From Salinicola acroporae (GTDB lineage: Bacteria; Pseudomonadota; Gammaproteobacteria; Pseudomonadales; Halomonadaceae): a stretch of 64,000 bases of DNA. The notes under the pieces are model-generated. The model ran no database searches and had not been told where the DNA came from. It saw only the letters and a list, made by a program, of their open reading frames with translations. Both the position numbers and the translations under genes were made by a program. The stretch spans positions 295,803-359,802 of the forward strand of contig NZ_PZJW01000002.1 of assembly GCF_003206615.1 (NCBI RefSeq), written 5' to 3'. Positions 46,161-54,995 of this stretch are shown here, one piece after another (position 1 is the stretch's first letter; the number at the start of each line of letters is the position of its first letter).

Positions 46161-46171
46161 TGTTGCGACAG
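46161..46171. promoter_or_regulatory. Shared regulatory element between IclR and CoA-transferase genes
   Basis: TGTTGCGACAG lies in the 131-base divergent intergenic region; its reverse complement precedes tctC. A partial second half (TTGCAAC near 46183-46189) makes an imperfect inverted arrangement GTTGC...GCAAC. Confidence 0.45.
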
Positions 46172-46243
46172 ACAAAACGGTATTGCAACTCGTCCAAGCG
46201 AATCATATTCTCTCTAAAAGAAACCGTTTCATCAGGAGAAACA

Positions 46244-47404
46244 ATGTCATCACCACTGACCGGTTATCGGGTGCTCGATCTGACCAATGTGCTGGCCGGG
46301 CCGTTCTGCTGTCACCAGTTGGCTCATCTCGGCGCCGAAGTGATCAAGGTCGAGCGGCCCCAGGGTGGTGACCTGGCGCGCCAATTGGGCGCCGATCCCG
46401 CACTCAACAGGGAACTGATGGGGGTCTCGTTCCTGGCCCAGAACGCCGGCAAGCGTTCGGTGACGCTCGACTTCAAGCGACCTGACGATCGTGACGCCTT
46501 CCTGGCGCTGGTGGCGACGGCCGACGTAGTGGTCGAGAACTTTCGCCCTGGCGTCATGCAGCGTCTCGGGCTCGGCTTCGAGACATTGCGCGAGGCCAAC
46601 CCCGAGCTGGTCTACTGCGCGATCTCCGGCTTCGGCCAGGATGGGCCGCTGGCCAACTATCCGGCCTACGACCAGATCATCCAGGGCATGGCCGGGGTGA
46701 TGAGCATTACCGGCGCACCCGACAACGCGCCCTATCGGGTCGGCTATCCCCTGGCCGACACGGTCGGCGGCCTGACCGCCGCGATGGCAATCAATGCCGC
46801 CCTGGCCGAACGCCCGCGCAAGGCGCACTTCGTCGATATATCGATGCTCGAGTCCGTCCTCGCCACCATGGGCTGGGCAGTCTCCAACCTGCTGATCGCA
46901 GGCAAGCCGCCGCAGCCCCTGGGCAACGACAACGTCACCGCCAGCCCCTCCGGCACCTTCGCCACCGCCGACGGGCTGATCAATATCGCCGCCAACAAGC
47001 AGGAGCAGTTCGAAGCGATCTGCCACCTGTTCGAACACCCTGAATGGCTCACCGACGCCCGCTTCGCCCAGCGCCAGGCACGCCTGGAGAACCGGCAGGC
47101 GTTGAGCAACTGCCTCGAAGCGGTACTGAAACGAAAGACGACCGAGTACTGGTGGCCACGACTGGTCGAGGCCGGCGTGCCCGCCGGCCCCGTCTACAGC
47201 GTCGCCGAAGCCTTGGCGCACCCCCAGGTTCGCGATCGCGGGCTGATCGAGCGTTTCGACACCAGTAGCCTCGGGCGGCCGCTGGACGTGGTCAGCGGCG
47301 GATACCGTTTCGACGGCCAGTCGCCTCGCGTCGCCTCGCCACCGCCCCGGCTCGGCCAGGACAACGACCTCCTGCTGCCCACCCACGCCGCCAACGACGA
47401 ATAA
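46244..47404 (+). CDS. Class III (CaiB/BaiF) CoA-transferase
   Basis: 386-residue family III CoA-transferase moving CoA between an acyl-CoA and a free carboxylate. Motifs: VLDLTNVLAGPFCCHQLAHLGAEVIKVE, NAGKRSVTLDFKR and the catalytic aspartate in GYPLADTVGG (D172). CAGGAG precedes the ATG. The downstream citryl-CoA lyase gene, 14 bases away, suggests the acceptor is a tricarboxylate or citramalate-like acid, which is inference. Confidence 0.9.
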   Translation: MSSPLTGYRVLDLTNVLAGPFCCHQLAHLGAEVIKVERPQGGDLARQLGADPALNRELMGVSFLAQNAGKRSVTLDFKRPDDRDAFLALVATADVVVENFRPGVMQRLGLGFETLREANPELVYCAISGFGQDGPLANYPAYDQIIQGMAGVMSITGAPDNAPYRVGYPLADTVGGLTAAMAINAALAERPRKAHFVDISMLESVLATMGWAVSNLLIAGKPPQPLGNDNVTASPSGTFATADGLINIAANKQEQFEAICHLFEHPEWLTDARFAQRQARLENRQALSNCLEAVLKRKTTEYWWPRLVEAGVPAGPVYSVAEALAHPQVRDRGLIERFDTSSLGRPLDVVSGGYRFDGQSPRVASPPPRLGQDNDLLLPTHAANDE

Positions 47405-47418
47405 ACCGGAGATACCTC

Positions 47419-48252
47419 ATGACCGATACCCACACCCCGGAATATCAGGCCCGGCAGTGGTGGAAAACCGACATCATCGATATGCGCCCCGGCGAGATCC
47501 GCTATCGCGGCTATCCCATCGAGGAGCTGATCGGCAACGTCGGCTTTGCCGACATGGTCTGGTTGATGACTCGCGGCGAGCTACCCACCCGCGCCCAGGC
47601 CGCGTTGCTGGAAACGGCATTGATGAGTGCAGTCGACCATGGTCCTCAGGCACCCAGCATCGCCATCGCCCGGATGGCAATGACCTGCGGCAGCAGTCTC
47701 AACAACGCCATGGCCTCCGCGGTCAACGTGCTCGATGACGTCCACGGTGGCGCCGGCGAGCAGGCCGTCGAACTCTACCAGTCGATCCTCGAGTACCAGA
47801 TCGGCGGGCACCCTCTGGAGATAGCGGTTCAGGAAGGCATCGCCACCTGGCAGCGCGAGCGCACCCGGATCATTCCCGGCTTCGGCCACCGCTTTCATCC
47901 GGTCGATCCCCGCGGGCCACGACTGCTGCAACTGGTCGAGGAAGCCGCGGAACGCGGTGAGGTGGACGGTAATTTCGTCGCTATCGCCCGGGAGGTCGAG
48001 CGCCAGCTCATCGCCATGAAGGGCAAGCCGATTCCGCTCAACATCGACGGCGCCACCGCCGTCATCTACGCCGAGCTGGGCTTCCCGGCCCCGCTGGCTC
48101 GCGGCTTGTTCTGCCTCTCCCGCTCGGTGGGCATTCTCGCCCACGCCTGGGAGCAACAGTGCCAGGGCGGGCGCAACAAGGGCCCAATACCCAAGGGCTG
48201 GCTGTGGCCCTATGGCGGCCCCGCAGCGCGCCCAGTGCCGGAGCGGGGCTAG
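47419..48252 (+). CDS. Citryl-CoA lyase-like protein (citrate synthase fold)
   Basis: 277 residues, far shorter than citrate synthase but containing its catalytic core: H109 (DDVHGGAGEQ), H157 (GFGHRFHP) and D210 (NIDGATAV), the expected His-His-Asp set. This size and architecture match citryl-CoA lyases that split citryl-CoA into acetyl-CoA and oxaloacetate. GGAG precedes the ATG. It forms a two-gene operon with the CoA-transferase, together giving a route like ATP-independent citrate lyase. The exact substrate is unproven. Confidence 0.82.
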   Translation: MTDTHTPEYQARQWWKTDIIDMRPGEIRYRGYPIEELIGNVGFADMVWLMTRGELPTRAQAALLETALMSAVDHGPQAPSIAIARMAMTCGSSLNNAMASAVNVLDDVHGGAGEQAVELYQSILEYQIGGHPLEIAVQEGIATWQRERTRIIPGFGHRFHPVDPRGPRLLQLVEEAAERGEVDGNFVAIAREVERQLIAMKGKPIPLNIDGATAVIYAELGFPAPLARGLFCLSRSVGILAHAWEQQCQGGRNKGPIPKGWLWPYGGPAARPVPERG

Positions 48253-48273
48253 CCTTTCTCGACCGGCGTCCCT

Positions 48274-50049
48274 TCAAGCGCCATGAAACTCGCGCCCGGC
48301 GGTGGTCTCCTTGATCACGCCGATGCGAATCACGAAGTCTCCGAACGGTTCGTCCGCCTCGCGTTCGGCGGCGTAGCGCTGGATCAGCGGCGTCAGGGTC
48401 TCGAGGATGGTCGTTTCATCGATGTTCTCGCGGTAGAGCTTGTTGAGACGCTGGCCGCTGAAGCCACCACCGAGATAGAGGTTGTAGCGTCCCGGCGCCT
48501 TGCCGACGAAGCCGATCTCGGCGAGATAGGGTCGCGCACAGCCGTTGGGGCAGCCGGTCATGCGCACGATGATCGCGTCGTCGGCCAGCCCGGCGTCCCC
48601 CATCACGGTATCGAGCTTGTCGATCAGTGACGGCAGATAGCGCTCACTTTCCGCCATCGCCAGACCGCAGGTCGGGAAGGCCACGCAGGCCATGGCGTTA
48701 CGTCGCAGCGGAGAGGTCTCCACACCCAGTCGATGCCGGTCCAGCAACGCATCGATGGCTTCACGGCGAGACGCGTCGACCTGAGTGATGATCACGTTCT
48801 GGTTGGTGGTGAGCACCAGGTCACCATCATGCTGCTCGGCGATCTCGCGCAGGCCGGTGCGCAGCTGCGGGCCGTCGGGGAAATCGGCGATACGCCCGTT
48901 CTGGACGAACAGGCCGTAGTGCCACAGGCCATCGTCGCCCTGGATCCAGCCCAGCCGATCGCCATTGTCGTCGAAGTGATAGTCCCGCGCCGGCGCCAAT
49001 GCCTCACCAAGATGGCGTTCGACCTCGGCCTTGAACGCGTCCAGCCCCATCTCCTCGACCGTATATTTCAGTCGCGCACGTTTGCGATCACGGCGATTGC
49101 CGTTGTCACGCTGGACCCGCATGATCGCCTCCGCCACGGCGGGAACGGCTGCCAGCGAGCAGTATCCGATGGGATCGGAGAGTCGTGGAAAGGTCGTCGG
49201 CTCGCCGTGGGTCATGCCCATGCCGCCGCCGATACACACGGTAAAGCCGCGCAATTCGCCCGCCACCACGTCGGCGATGAAGCCGACATCATGCGCGAAC
49301 AGGTCGACGTCGTTTTCCGGCGGAATCGCCAACGCCACCTTGAATTTCCGCGGCAGATAATGGCGCGTGTACAGCGGCTCCTGTGGATCGAGCGCCCCCT
49401 GGCCGCTGCCGGCCTTCGGCTCGCTGCGGTCCGGTTCGCGCTCCTGGGCGCCGCCCGCGACGCGCTCCTCGCCCAGAAAGATCTCGTGGTAGGCCCGGGT
49501 ACGTGGCAGCAGGCGAGCGCTGATCTGGTGGCTCAACTCGTAGACCTGGCGATGAATGGCGGAGCGATGCGGATTGGCGGTACAGATCACGTTGCGATTG
49601 ACGTCGCCGCAGGCGGCAATGGTATCCACCATCGCCTGATGGATGGTCTGCAGATGCGGGCGCAGATTCTCCTTGAGCACGCCGTGGTACTGAAAGGTCT
49701 GGCGTGTGGTGATGCGAAGCGTGCCGTTGGCGTAGCGTGAAGCCACGTCATCGAGCGTCTGCCACTGCTTGGGGGTCACCAGCCCGCCAGGCAGGCGCAG
49801 CCGTACCATGAAACTGTAGAGCGGTTCGAGTTTCTGGTGACGCCGCTCGTCGCGCAGGTCGCGGTCGTCCTGCTGGTAGAAGCCGTGAAACTTGGTCAGT
49901 TGGGTATCGTCCTCGGCGACGGCGCCGGTGGCGAGTTCTGCCAGGCTCTCCTCCAGCGTGCCGCGCAGATAGTCGCTCTCCACCTTGAGTCGCTCGTTGG
50001 GATGCAGCTCATCCAGAGGGATGTCACGCAGTTTGGCGATGATGTCCAT
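48274..50049 (-). CDS. cysI: Sulfite reductase hemoprotein beta-component
   Basis: 591 residues. CysI reduces sulfite to sulfide in assimilation using siroheme and a 4Fe-4S cluster. The cluster and siroheme cysteines are in CVAFPTCGLAMAESER and TGCPNGCARPYLAE. Repeated ferredoxin-like half domains and the MVRLRLPGGLVTPKQW segment are typical. AGGAGG precedes the ATG at 50049. It is downstream of cysJ, 183 bases apart. Confidence 0.95.
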   Translation of the reverse strand: MDIIAKLRDIPLDELHPNERLKVESDYLRGTLEESLAELATGAVAEDDTQLTKFHGFYQQDDRDLRDERRHQKLEPLYSFMVRLRLPGGLVTPKQWQTLDDVASRYANGTLRITTRQTFQYHGVLKENLRPHLQTIHQAMVDTIAACGDVNRNVICTANPHRSAIHRQVYELSHQISARLLPRTRAYHEIFLGEERVAGGAQEREPDRSEPKAGSGQGALDPQEPLYTRHYLPRKFKVALAIPPENDVDLFAHDVGFIADVVAGELRGFTVCIGGGMGMTHGEPTTFPRLSDPIGYCSLAAVPAVAEAIMRVQRDNGNRRDRKRARLKYTVEEMGLDAFKAEVERHLGEALAPARDYHFDDNGDRLGWIQGDDGLWHYGLFVQNGRIADFPDGPQLRTGLREIAEQHDGDLVLTTNQNVIITQVDASRREAIDALLDRHRLGVETSPLRRNAMACVAFPTCGLAMAESERYLPSLIDKLDTVMGDAGLADDAIIVRMTGCPNGCARPYLAEIGFVGKAPGRYNLYLGGGFSGQRLNKLYRENIDETTILETLTPLIQRYAAEREADEPFGDFVIRIGVIKETTAGREFHGA

Positions 50050-50232
50050 GTCGACCTCCTTCAACTGGAACCAGGTGTCGTATCTACCGGATCGTCGTGT
50101 CGCCATCGCCGGAAGCGTGATCGCTCGACAGCGAGACCAGGCAAGCATCGGCGCTCAAGCGGAGAAGACGTGATCGTTGATGAGCAGCGATGACCGATCG
50201 TCAGCGACGAGTGGGCAAGTACAGTCGGTTTT

Positions 50233-52050
50233 CTAGTAGATGTCGCGCTGATAACGCTTCTCCTGCTGCAGTTGGCGCAGATAGTCGTCGGCACCGGCCT
50301 CGCCATGCCCACCCTGCTCGCGGATGACGTCGAGCAGCGCCTGATGCACGTCCGGCGCCATGAATTCGGCATCGCCACAGACGTAGACATACGCCCCCGC
50401 TTCCAGCCAGGCGTATAGCGTTTCGGCCTGTTCGCGCAGCCTGTCCTGAACGTAGACCTTGTCGGCCTGATCGCGGGAGAAGGCGACGTCTAGCCGCGTC
50501 AGCAGCCCCTGCTGTCGCCACTTGAGCCACTCCGCCTGATACAGGAAGTCGCTGCGGAAGTGCCGATCGCCGAAGAACAGCCAGTTGTCACCGCCGGAGC
50601 CACGCTCCTCGCGCTCCTGCAGGAAAGCGCGAAACGGGGCGACGCCGGTACCGGGACCGATCATGATCAGCGGCGCCTCGTCATCGTCCGGCAGCTTGAA
50701 CTGCTTGTTGTGGTCGATGTAGATCGGTATCCGGTCACCGGGTTCGACCCGGTCGGCCAGATAAGTGGTCGTCACGCCGTTACGAGCCCGACCATGGGTT
50801 TCGTAACGCACCACGGCCACGGTGAGGTGCACCTCGTCCGCTGCCGCTGCCTGGCTCGAGGCGATGGAATAGAGCCGTGGCGGCAACTTGCGTAGTGCCG
50901 CGACGAACTGCGCGGCATCGATCCCCTCAACCGGAAACTGCTCGGCCACGTCGATGAGCTGGCGCCCATGAAGCCATTCACGAAGCTCGTCGCGGGCCTC
51001 TTCGCCCAACAGGCGCTGGAGCTCGGGTGCCTGGGACCACTGCGCCCACTGCTTGAGAAACGGGCGCGTCAGCGTGGTCACCTCGAAATCGGTCAGCAGC
51101 GCGTCGCGCAGCACCCGGCCCTCGTCCAGCGGGGATTCGGCGTCGAGGTTGAGCATCGCGATCAACTCGTCGACATGAGCAGGATCGTTCTGTGGCACCA
51201 CGCCGACCGCATCGCCCGGCAGGTAGTCGAGGCCGGAGTCCTCGAGCGACAGCTCGAAATGCAAGGTCTGCTTGTCGGAACCGCGCCCGTTGAGCGGTTG
51301 ACGGGTCAACACCTCGGCCATGAACGGGTGTTTCTTCGAATACGACGGCTGGGCCTGAGCGCCCTCCTTCGCCGCGGCGGTCGTCGCAAGGGCGGCACTG
51401 TCGAGCGGGGCGCCTTTGAGATCGCCAGCCAGCGACGCGAGCACCTCATCGATCCAGGCTTCGGCTTGCTCCTCGTAATCGACGTCGCAATCGGCGCGAT
51501 CCCTGAGTCGTTCGCCACCCAGCTCGGTCAGGCGCGCGTCGAACTCCTTGCCGGTCTGGCAGAAGTGCTCGTAGCTGGCATCACCCAGCCCCAGCACGGC
51601 AAAGCGCGTCCCGGTCAGTTTCGGCGCCTTGCGGCCCATCATCAGTTCGTGAAACTCGAGCGCCGGGTCGGGCGGATCTCCATCGCCCTGGGTACTGACC
51701 ACGACCAGTAGCCGCTCGGCCGCCTTCAACGTCTTCTTGCCGGCCTCCGCCATGCTGGTGAGGGTTACGTCGAAGCCCTTGGCGCGAGCGCGCTCGGCGG
51801 CCAGCTCCGCCACCGCCTCGGCATTGCCGGTCTGGCTGCCATAAAGCACGGTCAGCGCCGTGGCGGCGACCGACGACGATGGCGAATCGCCCCTCGGCGA
51901 GTCACCGGCCGACTGGGCACCCAACCCCGCCAGATAGCCACTCAACCACTGGCGCTGTGCGTCGTTCAGATCCACCAGTGCCTGCTGCACGCGCCTGGCC
52001 TGGTCGGCGCTCAACGGACTGTTGGTGTCGGTCAGTGTCATCGGCGCCAC
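50233..52050 (-). CDS. cysJ: Sulfite reductase flavoprotein alpha-component
   Basis: 605 residues from the GTG at 52050. The flavodoxin domain (about 65-205; TVLYGSQTGNAEAVAELAAE), the FAD domain (PRLYSIASSQ) and the NADPH-binding C-terminus (MIGPGTGVAPFRAFLQER, ending YQRDIY) transfer electrons from NADPH to CysI. GGGAGG lies 6 bases before the GTG but 15 before the next ATG (52041), so the GTG start is preferred. The AT-rich upstream tract (about 52140-52185) is the likely CysB-controlled promoter, which is inference. Confidence 0.94.
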   Translation of the reverse strand: MAPMTLTDTNSPLSADQARRVQQALVDLNDAQRQWLSGYLAGLGAQSAGDSPRGDSPSSSVAATALTVLYGSQTGNAEAVAELAAERARAKGFDVTLTSMAEAGKKTLKAAERLLVVVSTQGDGDPPDPALEFHELMMGRKAPKLTGTRFAVLGLGDASYEHFCQTGKEFDARLTELGGERLRDRADCDVDYEEQAEAWIDEVLASLAGDLKGAPLDSAALATTAAAKEGAQAQPSYSKKHPFMAEVLTRQPLNGRGSDKQTLHFELSLEDSGLDYLPGDAVGVVPQNDPAHVDELIAMLNLDAESPLDEGRVLRDALLTDFEVTTLTRPFLKQWAQWSQAPELQRLLGEEARDELREWLHGRQLIDVAEQFPVEGIDAAQFVAALRKLPPRLYSIASSQAAAADEVHLTVAVVRYETHGRARNGVTTTYLADRVEPGDRIPIYIDHNKQFKLPDDDEAPLIMIGPGTGVAPFRAFLQEREERGSGGDNWLFFGDRHFRSDFLYQAEWLKWRQQGLLTRLDVAFSRDQADKVYVQDRLREQAETLYAWLEAGAYVYVCGDAEFMAPDVHQALLDVIREQGGHGEAGADDYLRQLQQEKRYQRDIY

Positions 52051-52249
52051 GCCTGTCCTCCCGTTGACGAAATGGCCGGAACCGTCGGTAGTGCGCCCGG
52101 ACCGGAAGCGAATACCCAATGAGTGTTAGGGCAAGCGTCGACAATCAAAAAGGCTAAAACGCACTTTCGTTATTCGATGAGATCATGAGGGCTTCTCGTC
52201 GGCCGCCGATCCTCGCATACTCGGTTGTCCACCTCGCCCGGAGACAGCC

Positions 52250-52939
52250 ATGGCTTATCGACTCTTCATCGCCAACAAGAACTACTCATCCTGGTCGATG
52301 CGGCCCTGGGTGCTGCTGCGGGCGCTGGAACTTCCGTTCGAGGAGGTCATGACCCCGTTCGAGGGTGACGGCCAGCAGAGCGCCTTCGCGACTTTCTCGC
52401 CCACCGCCAAGGTCCCCTGCCTTCACGACGAAGGCCTGGTGGTATGGGAGTCGCTGGCGATCTTGGAGTACCTGGCCGAGGCTCACCCGCGCGTGTGGCC
52501 GGTCGCCAGCGCCGCCCGGGCCTGGGCCCGCTGCGCCAGCGCCGAGATGCATGCCGGGTTTGCCGCCCTGCGCGATGAGTGTTCGATGAACTGCTCGCTG
52601 AGCATCGACCTGGGCGCGCCGAGCGCGGCGCTGGACAAGGATCTGACTCGGCTCGACACGCTGTGGCGGGAGGGTCTGGACACCTTCGGCGGACCGTGGC
52701 TCGCCGGCGACGCGTTCACCGCCGTGGACGCCATGTTCGCCCCGGTCGCGGTGCGTATTCGCGGTTACGGCATCGAACTCGGCACGGCCCCGATGGCCTA
52801 TGTCGAACGTCTGCTCGCGCATCCGGCGGTAGCCGAATGGGTCGAACAGGGCATCGCCGAACCGTGGGCCGATGAGCCGCACGAAGCCGACTGCGTTCGT
52901 GGCCGGCGTATCATCGCGGATCGACGCCAACAAGCCTGA
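52250..52939 (+). CDS. Glutathione S-transferase family protein
   Basis: 229 residues. The thioredoxin-like N-terminal domain starts RLFIANKNYSSWSMRPWVLL, with the active-site Ser likely in the YSSWS segment, followed by SPTAKVPCLHDEGLVVWESL with the cis-Pro and the Glu-Ser glutathione contacts. The helical C-terminal domain includes WLAGDAFTAVDAMFAPV. Resembles the YfcF/zeta-like branch. Divergent from cysJ; substrate unknown. Confidence 0.88.
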   Translation: MAYRLFIANKNYSSWSMRPWVLLRALELPFEEVMTPFEGDGQQSAFATFSPTAKVPCLHDEGLVVWESLAILEYLAEAHPRVWPVASAARAWARCASAEMHAGFAALRDECSMNCSLSIDLGAPSAALDKDLTRLDTLWREGLDTFGGPWLAGDAFTAVDAMFAPVAVRIRGYGIELGTAPMAYVERLLAHPAVAEWVEQGIAEPWADEPHEADCVRGRRIIADRRQQA

Positions 52940-53074
52940 AGCCGATCCTTCGAGGGAAGACCCCGTCTACTCGAGAGCTTTCGGGGTCGGATTGAAATGA
53001 TACGATCTCGCGCGCCGACCGGCTGCCGGACCACCCTGCGACGGTCCGAACCGGTTGCGGAGATCAAAGGCGGG

Positions 53075-54196
53075 TCAGTACAGCTCGGCCAACGCTTCCT
53101 TGGTGAAGTCGGTTAGCGATTTCTCATCGCGGGCATGCACTTTCTTCACCCACGCCGGATCGCTCAGCAAGGCGCGACCGACGGCGATCAGATCGAACTC
53201 GTCGCGCTCCATCCGGGCCACGAGCTTGTCCAGGCTGGCCGGGGTGAAACTCTCCCCGCTGAAGGCGCCCATGAAGTCGCCGGACAAACCGACCGAGCCG
53301 ACACTGATCGTGGACGCCCCCGTGAGCTTCTTGGCCCAGCCGGCAAAATTCAGGCCTTCGGGCCCATCGAGTTCCGGATATTCCGGTTCCCAGAACCGCC
53401 GCTGCGAGCAGTGCAGGATATCCGCGCCGGCCTCCACGAGCGGGGACAACCAGGCCGCCATTTCATCCGGCGTATTGGCCAGGCGTACGTCGAAATCCTG
53501 CTGTTTCCATTGGCTGACGCGCAGGATGATCGGCAGATCGGGGCCAACGGCTTCGCGCACGCTCTTGACGACTTCCGCAGCAAAGCGGGAACGCTCCTTG
53601 AGCGTGGCACCGCCGTAGCGATCGCTGCGCTGATTGGTGGCCGCCCAGAAGAACTGATCGATCAGATAGCCATGGGCCGCGTGAATTTCGACCGTATCGA
53701 AACCGAGCCGCTTGGCGTCGGCGGCAGCGCGGGCATAGGCGTCAAGCGTATCGGCGACAGCCTCTTCACTCATGGCTTCGCCGCGCGGCTGACCGGGTGC
53801 GACCAGACCGGACGGGCTTTCGACCGGTACGTCCTGCACCCAGTCCGTGAGAAAACTGGCGACCGAGCCCACATGCCAGATCTGAGGCCCCATGCGGCCA
53901 CCCACTTCATGCACGCCATCGATGACCTTTTGCCAACCCGCCAGCGCCTGTTCGCCATGAAAGAACGGGATGTTCGGTTCGTTGCGCGCCGCCGGCCGAT
54001 CGATGGTGGTGCCCTCGGACAGGATCAGGCCGACCTCGTGCTCGGCCCGCCGACGATAATAGGCGGCCACGTTGTCCCCGGGCACGCCCGAGGGCGAAAA
54101 CGACCGTGTCATCGGCGCCATGACGATACGGTTCTTGAGCGATAGCGATTTCAGTTGAAAGGGCCGAAACAGCGCGTCGACATTGGATGAGGCCAT
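53075..54196 (-). CDS. Old Yellow Enzyme family alkene reductase
   Basis: 373-residue FMN-dependent NAD(P)H oxidoreductase (N-ethylmaleimide reductase/xenobiotic reductase type). Motifs: LFRPFQLKSLSLKNRIVMAPMTR, VEIHAAHGYLIDQFF and RYGGATLKERSRFAAEVV. It reduces activated C=C bonds of electrophiles. Divergent from an HxlR gene with an inverted-repeat operator between them, so it is probably de-repressed by electrophile or quinone stress. Confidence 0.93.
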   Translation of the reverse strand: MASSNVDALFRPFQLKSLSLKNRIVMAPMTRSFSPSGVPGDNVAAYYRRRAEHEVGLILSEGTTIDRPAARNEPNIPFFHGEQALAGWQKVIDGVHEVGGRMGPQIWHVGSVASFLTDWVQDVPVESPSGLVAPGQPRGEAMSEEAVADTLDAYARAAADAKRLGFDTVEIHAAHGYLIDQFFWAATNQRSDRYGGATLKERSRFAAEVVKSVREAVGPDLPIILRVSQWKQQDFDVRLANTPDEMAAWLSPLVEAGADILHCSQRRFWEPEYPELDGPEGLNFAGWAKKLTGASTISVGSVGLSGDFMGAFSGESFTPASLDKLVARMERDEFDLIAVGRALLSDPAWVKKVHARDEKSLTDFTKEALAELY

Positions 54197-54231
54197 GACA
54201 ATGCTCCAGATGATGATGAGTTGAGAATCGT

Positions 54232-54248
54232 GGTATAGGATTTATACC
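54232..54248. promoter_or_regulatory. Predicted HxlR operator
   Basis: GGTATA-GGATT-TATACC is a perfect 6-bp inverted repeat with a 5-base spacer in the 102-base divergent region of the reductase and HxlR genes. A second related pair, GATACC (54250-54255) and GGTATC (54279-54284), lies next to it. Confidence 0.7.
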
Positions 54249-54298
54249 TGATACCCACCGGCCACTTTCAACTCACCAGGTATCCTCGAGGAAACCAC

Positions 54299-54727
54299 AT
54301 GCCCGATTCACCGTGTCCGACAGCCGCGGCCAGTTGCCCCAGCCGCGTGATTCTCGACCAGATCGCGGACAAGTGGTCCGTGCTGGTGCTGGCCGCACTG
54401 TGCCACGAACCGCTGCGCTTCAACGCGCTCAAGCGCCAGTTGGAAGGCATCACCCAGAAGGCACTGAGCCATACGCTGCGTCGATTGGAACGCAATGGTA
54501 TCGTCGAACGCCGCGTGATCGCGTCGGCGCCGGTGGCCGTGGAGTACCGGATCACACCGCTTGGCCGGACGCTCAAGGCGCCTTTCCAGGCGCTGCATCA
54601 ATGGACGCTGCAATACCATCACCAGGTCGAAACGGCCCGAAGGGATTACGATGCGCGCCAACAGGCGCTGGAGAGCGAACCTGACGACGTTGGCGACCGG
54701 CAGGCTATCGGCGATCGCCGCTGGTAG
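54299..54727 (+). CDS. HxlR family transcriptional regulator
   Basis: 142 residues. The conserved cysteine near the N-terminus (AASCPSRVILDQIADKWSVL), FNALKRQLEGITQKALSHTL as recognition helix region, and the wing VEYRITPLGR are typical of HxlR/MarR-like repressors that respond to quinones or aldehydes through Cys. CGAGGAAACC precedes the ATG. Probably represses itself and the divergent Old Yellow Enzyme. Confidence 0.92.
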   Translation: MPDSPCPTAAASCPSRVILDQIADKWSVLVLAALCHEPLRFNALKRQLEGITQKALSHTLRRLERNGIVERRVIASAPVAVEYRITPLGRTLKAPFQALHQWTLQYHHQVETARRDYDARQQALESEPDDVGDRQAIGDRRW

Positions 54728-54804
54728 ACGCTGCGAGGGAACCCTCCAGCGACGACGTCTTCGAGTGGCGACCGTCGGTTAGCGCATATCACCGGTTCAA
54801 CCAT

Positions 54805-54990
54805 CCCCCCTGTCAGCGCTTGCAGGGAATCGATCGGCGAAGTGACGATGTTGGTGAGCGACTCGGTGAGCGCCTGCCACACCACCTTGATCATGGCCAC
54901 TTGGGCATTCCCGTCGATGGTCGTCTCGATGGGGATGTCCCGATTGATCACTCCGGTCTCGGCCTGCAGCAAAGAGAGGGTCTCGCACCG
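54805..54990 (-). pseudogene. Remnant of a DUF748 (AsmA-like) gene
   Basis: About 60 residues on the minus strand read ETLSLLQAETGVINRDIPIE, continue through VVWQALTESLTNIVTSPIDS and end in LTGG. This is the pattern of the DUF748 C-terminal region (LxLLxxxxGVIxxDIPIE, then VVWQALxxxLTxxxTSPxxxL). There is no start or upstream domain, and the frame runs into non-homologous sequence both ways. It lies between the hxlR and ygjV-like genes. Probably what remains after a deletion. Confidence 0.5.
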
Positions 54991-54995
54991 CGTTG

